From Peptococcaceae bacterium UBA7185 (GTDB lineage Bacteria; Bacillota; Peptococcia; Peptococcales; Peptococcaceae): 8,275 nt of DNA. Below are positions 6,265 to 8,275 of this stretch, piece by piece. Location: contig DKVF01000077.1 in assembly GCA_002491065.1 (NCBI GenBank), positions 1 to 8,275 of the forward strand, read 5' to 3'. How positions within the stretch are numbered: position 1 is the stretch's first letter; every line of letters begins with the position of its first letter. The notes beneath the pieces were generated by a model. That model was not told where the DNA came from. It searched no databases and saw only the letters and a list, made by a program, of their open reading frames with translations. A program made the translations under genes and the position numbers.

Positions 6265-8199
6265 TCAGGCTTTTATGCCAAATAACCTCAACAATTTTTG
6301 CCAAAACGTCAGTTTCTGCGTGTTTTCCTCGTCAAGAAGCGTTTCCTCAGCTATCTCAATAGCTGGCGTGCGAATGACAAATTGTACCGACTGCACCTGT
6401 GTGTTCGCCTCAGATACAAAAGACACCGTTTCGCCGCCGTCACCAAATAATTCGCTGATCCCCTGCCTTAACTGCTCCAACATTTTGCCGTCCAAATTGG
6501 CAGTTCCATTACGGAATTCCAGAGTTCCTCCCTGCAGCACAATCAAGCCATCTTCTAGCGTCACGATTCCATCTTCTAAAACAATGGCACCGTCACAAAG
6601 CTCTACCACACCATTTTCCAGATCAGCTAAACCGTCCTCCAATGTAATTGTCCCATTGTGAAGCTCTGTAGCACCGGATAAGAGTTCATAGCTGCCATTC
6701 CTCAACTGCACGACACCTTCATACAATGTTACTGTCCCATCCTGCAACACAAAAGTGCCTTGTTTTAATTCAGCAGTCCCATCTTTTAAGGTTTCAATCC
6801 CTTCTAAAAGTTCCTCACTGCCTTGCCGCAAAATGACAATTCCATCATACAATTCGTGAATGCCACCGCTTAGTTTTTCCAAATCTGCCACGGCTTGATC
6901 CAACTGTACGGCAGTCTGTTCCATTAACTTTATATATTGCTCAAACTCCAACTGAGAGCCAGTAGGGAGCTTTCCTTCTAGTTTGCCTAACAGATCCTTT
7001 AATCCCTCTTGCACTTCCTGATTTTGTTGCAGTTGTTCCAACGCTGCCTCCAATCGCGCTGACTGCAGCTCTATTTTCTCAATCTGCATTTCTAAGCTAT
7101 CTGCACCATCATTTAATTTCCCAGCGCCATTAAGAGCCTCTGCTATACCGTCATCCAGCTCCTCCGCACCATGCCACACTTTCTCTGTACCAGTTTGCAG
7201 ACGTTGGGCAGCTCCATCCAATTCTCGTGCACCATCCCGCACCTTTTGTGCACCATCAGTAGCCTGTATTGCACCATCATACAAACTTCGCGCTCCCTGT
7301 TGCAGTTCTGCAGCGCCTTGCTGTAAATCGTTGACTCCACCTTGCGCATCTTTTACGCCCTGACGCAGATCTTCTAATCCATCACCCAAACGGTTCGCTC
7401 CGCTTCGCAGCTGCTCCATACCGTCAAAAAGATCCAATGCTCCCTCATCAAACTTTACTGCCGTGCGCTCAATTTTTTGCAAACCCTCTTTCAGCTGCGG
7501 ATATCGGCTTTCATCCACATCAAGAGCCATTTGCAGCGTCACACCATTTAAGGAGATCTGCTCCATTGTAAAATCTGTGACATCAGCGGAGAGAGAAAGC
7601 AGCTCTTCCTGTCCCGGTAAAATAGTATAGGTCAGCTGTTTTTTGCTTCCCACATTAGCCATCGTCGCCCCTTCTCCTTGAATGTTGCGGCATAGATTGG
7701 TGTCTAGCTGTAATGTAACCTGTAAAGCGTAATTTTCAAAAAAAACAACGTTGCAATCCTTATTTTGCGTAATGTCAATATCAATTTGCAAGTGTCCTTG
7801 TTTTCCCGCTAATTCCTCTGCTGAAAGAGCTACACCGTCCAGCCAATACTTTATCTCGAAATTCCATGGCAGAGTAGCCTCATCTAAAATCCCCTCATAA
7901 TACAATCGACCTGCATCTGCCTCGATGGTAATTTTCTGGTCAGTAAAATTCAATTCCTTCGAAGACGTCATATTGCGCAAAGCAGTATAATCCCCATAAT
8001 CCACTATTTTTCCTGCTTTATCCAGCAAAAAGCTGTTTACCACATAAACACCCTGCACAGTACCGTCGCTGTGCAAATTGGCATACACAACTTCCTCCTT
8101 AGGTGTATTCTGCTCCTGCGCCTGTGCCGGCAATACCGCCAACAGCAAACCGCCTGCCAGCAAAGCCGCTGTCACCTTACGCCCCAGTTGCTTTTTCAT
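6265..8199 (-). CDS. Secreted LxxG heptad-repeat protein (YhgE/Pip-like repeats), function unknown
   Basis: A 644-residue exported protein. Residues 1-27 are a signal peptide (basic KKQLGRK, hydrophobic core, cleavage likely after AQA at 25-27). Residues about 33-245 form a beta-rich globular domain. Residues 253-371 are 17 heptads of pattern GxxxLxx, 372-445 a Leu/Gln/Glu-rich coiled coil, and 446-571 another 18 heptads in unbroken register. A tail of about 60 residues (SFVSEANTQVQSVQFVIRTP, 593-612) ends in the amphipathic FWQKLLRLFGIKA. The xxxLxxG heptad is known from YhgE/Pip-type proteins, but the YhgE membrane domain is absent and there is no C-terminal anchor or LPxTG motif. AAAGGAG lies 10 nt before the ATG. 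I recognise the repeat type, not a defined function. Roles in the envelope or cell surface are inference. Confidence 0.85.
   Translation of the reverse strand: MKKQLGRKVTAALLAGGLLLAVLPAQAQEQNTPKEEVVYANLHSDGTVQGVYVVNSFLLDKAGKIVDYGDYTALRNMTSSKELNFTDQKITIEADAGRLYYEGILDEATLPWNFEIKYWLDGVALSAEELAGKQGHLQIDIDITQNKDCNVVFFENYALQVTLQLDTNLCRNIQGEGATMANVGSKKQLTYTILPGQEELLSLSADVTDFTMEQISLNGVTLQMALDVDESRYPQLKEGLQKIERTAVKFDEGALDLFDGMEQLRSGANRLGDGLEDLRQGVKDAQGGVNDLQQGAAELQQGARSLYDGAIQATDGAQKVRDGARELDGAAQRLQTGTEKVWHGAEELDDGIAEALNGAGKLNDGADSLEMQIEKIELQSARLEAALEQLQQNQEVQEGLKDLLGKLEGKLPTGSQLEFEQYIKLMEQTAVQLDQAVADLEKLSGGIHELYDGIVILRQGSEELLEGIETLKDGTAELKQGTFVLQDGTVTLYEGVVQLRNGSYELLSGATELHNGTITLEDGLADLENGVVELCDGAIVLEDGIVTLEDGLIVLQGGTLEFRNGTANLDGKMLEQLRQGISELFGDGGETVSFVSEANTQVQSVQFVIRTPAIEIAEETLLDEENTQKLTFWQKLLRLFGIKA
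6487..6864 (-). repeat. Second heptad array (18 x 7 residues, 21-bp period)
   Basis: Encodes residues 446-571. All 18 units begin with Gly, and 17 of 18 have Leu at position 5 (Phe562 is the exception). Position 2-4 residues are often beta-branched, as in GTFVLQD, GTVTLYE and GIVTLED, unlike the Ala-rich first array. The array is not in phase with the first one: Gly365 to Gly446 is 81 residues, which is not a multiple of seven. Confidence 0.95.
7087..7443 (-). repeat. First heptad array (17 x 7 residues, 21-bp period)
   Basis: Encodes residues 253-371 of the secreted protein. Gly occurs every seven residues from 253 to 365, with one substitution (Ala330), and Leu, Val or Ala four residues later. 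Units are Ala- and Gln/Asp-rich, for example GAAELQQ and GARSLYD. At the DNA level this is a diverged 21-bp tandem repeat, kept by protein selection rather than by recent duplication, since synonymous positions differ between units. Confidence 0.93.
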
Positions 8200-8275
8200 A
8201 AGTTTTTCTCTCCTTTCCTTGCGATATTTTCTGAACAGCTCCTTTTTTTACAAAAAATTTATCACCGCTATATAA

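Noticed and set aside
6221..6661. 146-codon plus-strand frame rich in Ser/Thr/Pro opposite the second heptad array
   Set aside because: It is the mirror of the 21-bp Gly/Leu periodicity on the minus strand; the repeat keeps several frames open. No start signal.
8181..8275. Frame open from the window edge on the minus strand, overlapping the start of the secreted gene, as the end of an upstream gene
   Set aside because: About 30 codons with no recognisable content, and it would overlap the signal peptide by many bases; more likely chance in an AT-rich leader.

Overview
The window looks like part of a chromosome from a low-to-moderate-GC, anaerobic or facultative Bacillota (Firmicutes). A clostridial lineage is my best guess, but the sequence does not settle the genus. 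The reasons are strong AGGAGG-type ribosome binding sites, TTG and GTG starts, a CmpB-type 'putative ABC transporter permease', a secreted LxxG-heptad protein of a kind common in Firmicutes, and an arginine deiminase (ADI) operon whose transporter belongs to the YfcC/DcuC superfamily. All six genes are on the minus strand, so transcription runs from high to low coordinates. No RNA gene, insertion sequence, CRISPR array, origin or phage gene was seen.

Region 1 (8275 to 5026), a two-gene envelope unit. It starts with a 644-residue secreted protein (8199-6265) carrying a signal peptide, an N-terminal globular domain, two long Gly/Leu heptad arrays (17 and 18 repeats) separated by a coiled-coil segment, and a short C-terminal domain with no membrane anchor. 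After an 81-nt gap comes a 347-residue CmpB-family integral membrane protein with a long cytoplasmic-type coiled-coil tail (6183-5140). A strong intrinsic terminator (5065-5026) closes the unit.

Region 2 (about 5000 to 71), a complete arginine deiminase operon in the order arcA, arcB, arcC, arcD-like (YfcC family). Arginine is hydrolysed to citrulline and ammonia by ArcA. Citrulline is phosphorolysed to ornithine and carbamoyl phosphate by ArcB. ArcC uses carbamoyl phosphate to make ATP, with CO2 and ammonia released. The YfcC-type carrier is inferred to exchange arginine for ornithine. arcA-arcB (36-nt gap) and arcC-arcD (4-nt gap, with the arcC stop codon inside the arcD ribosome binding site) are tightly coupled. 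A structured 204-nt spacer separates arcB from arcC. It holds an 11-bp perfect inverted repeat enclosing about 96 nt, and within that a 22-bp palindrome. The arcA leader contains an 11-bp RNA hairpin just before the ribosome binding site. No ArgR or Crp/Fnr-type regulator gene is in the window.

No gene-free stretch exceeds 300 bases. The longest are 4905-5139 (terminator, arcA promoter region and leader hairpin) and 2442-2645 (the structured spacer). The ends (1-70 and 8200-8275) hold no recognisable gene; I see no convincing terminator after arcD in 1-70, so the operon transcript probably continues beyond the window. Several starts were moved to the codon with the better ribosome binding site, which makes arcB, arcC, arcD and the CmpB gene shorter than their longest open frames.
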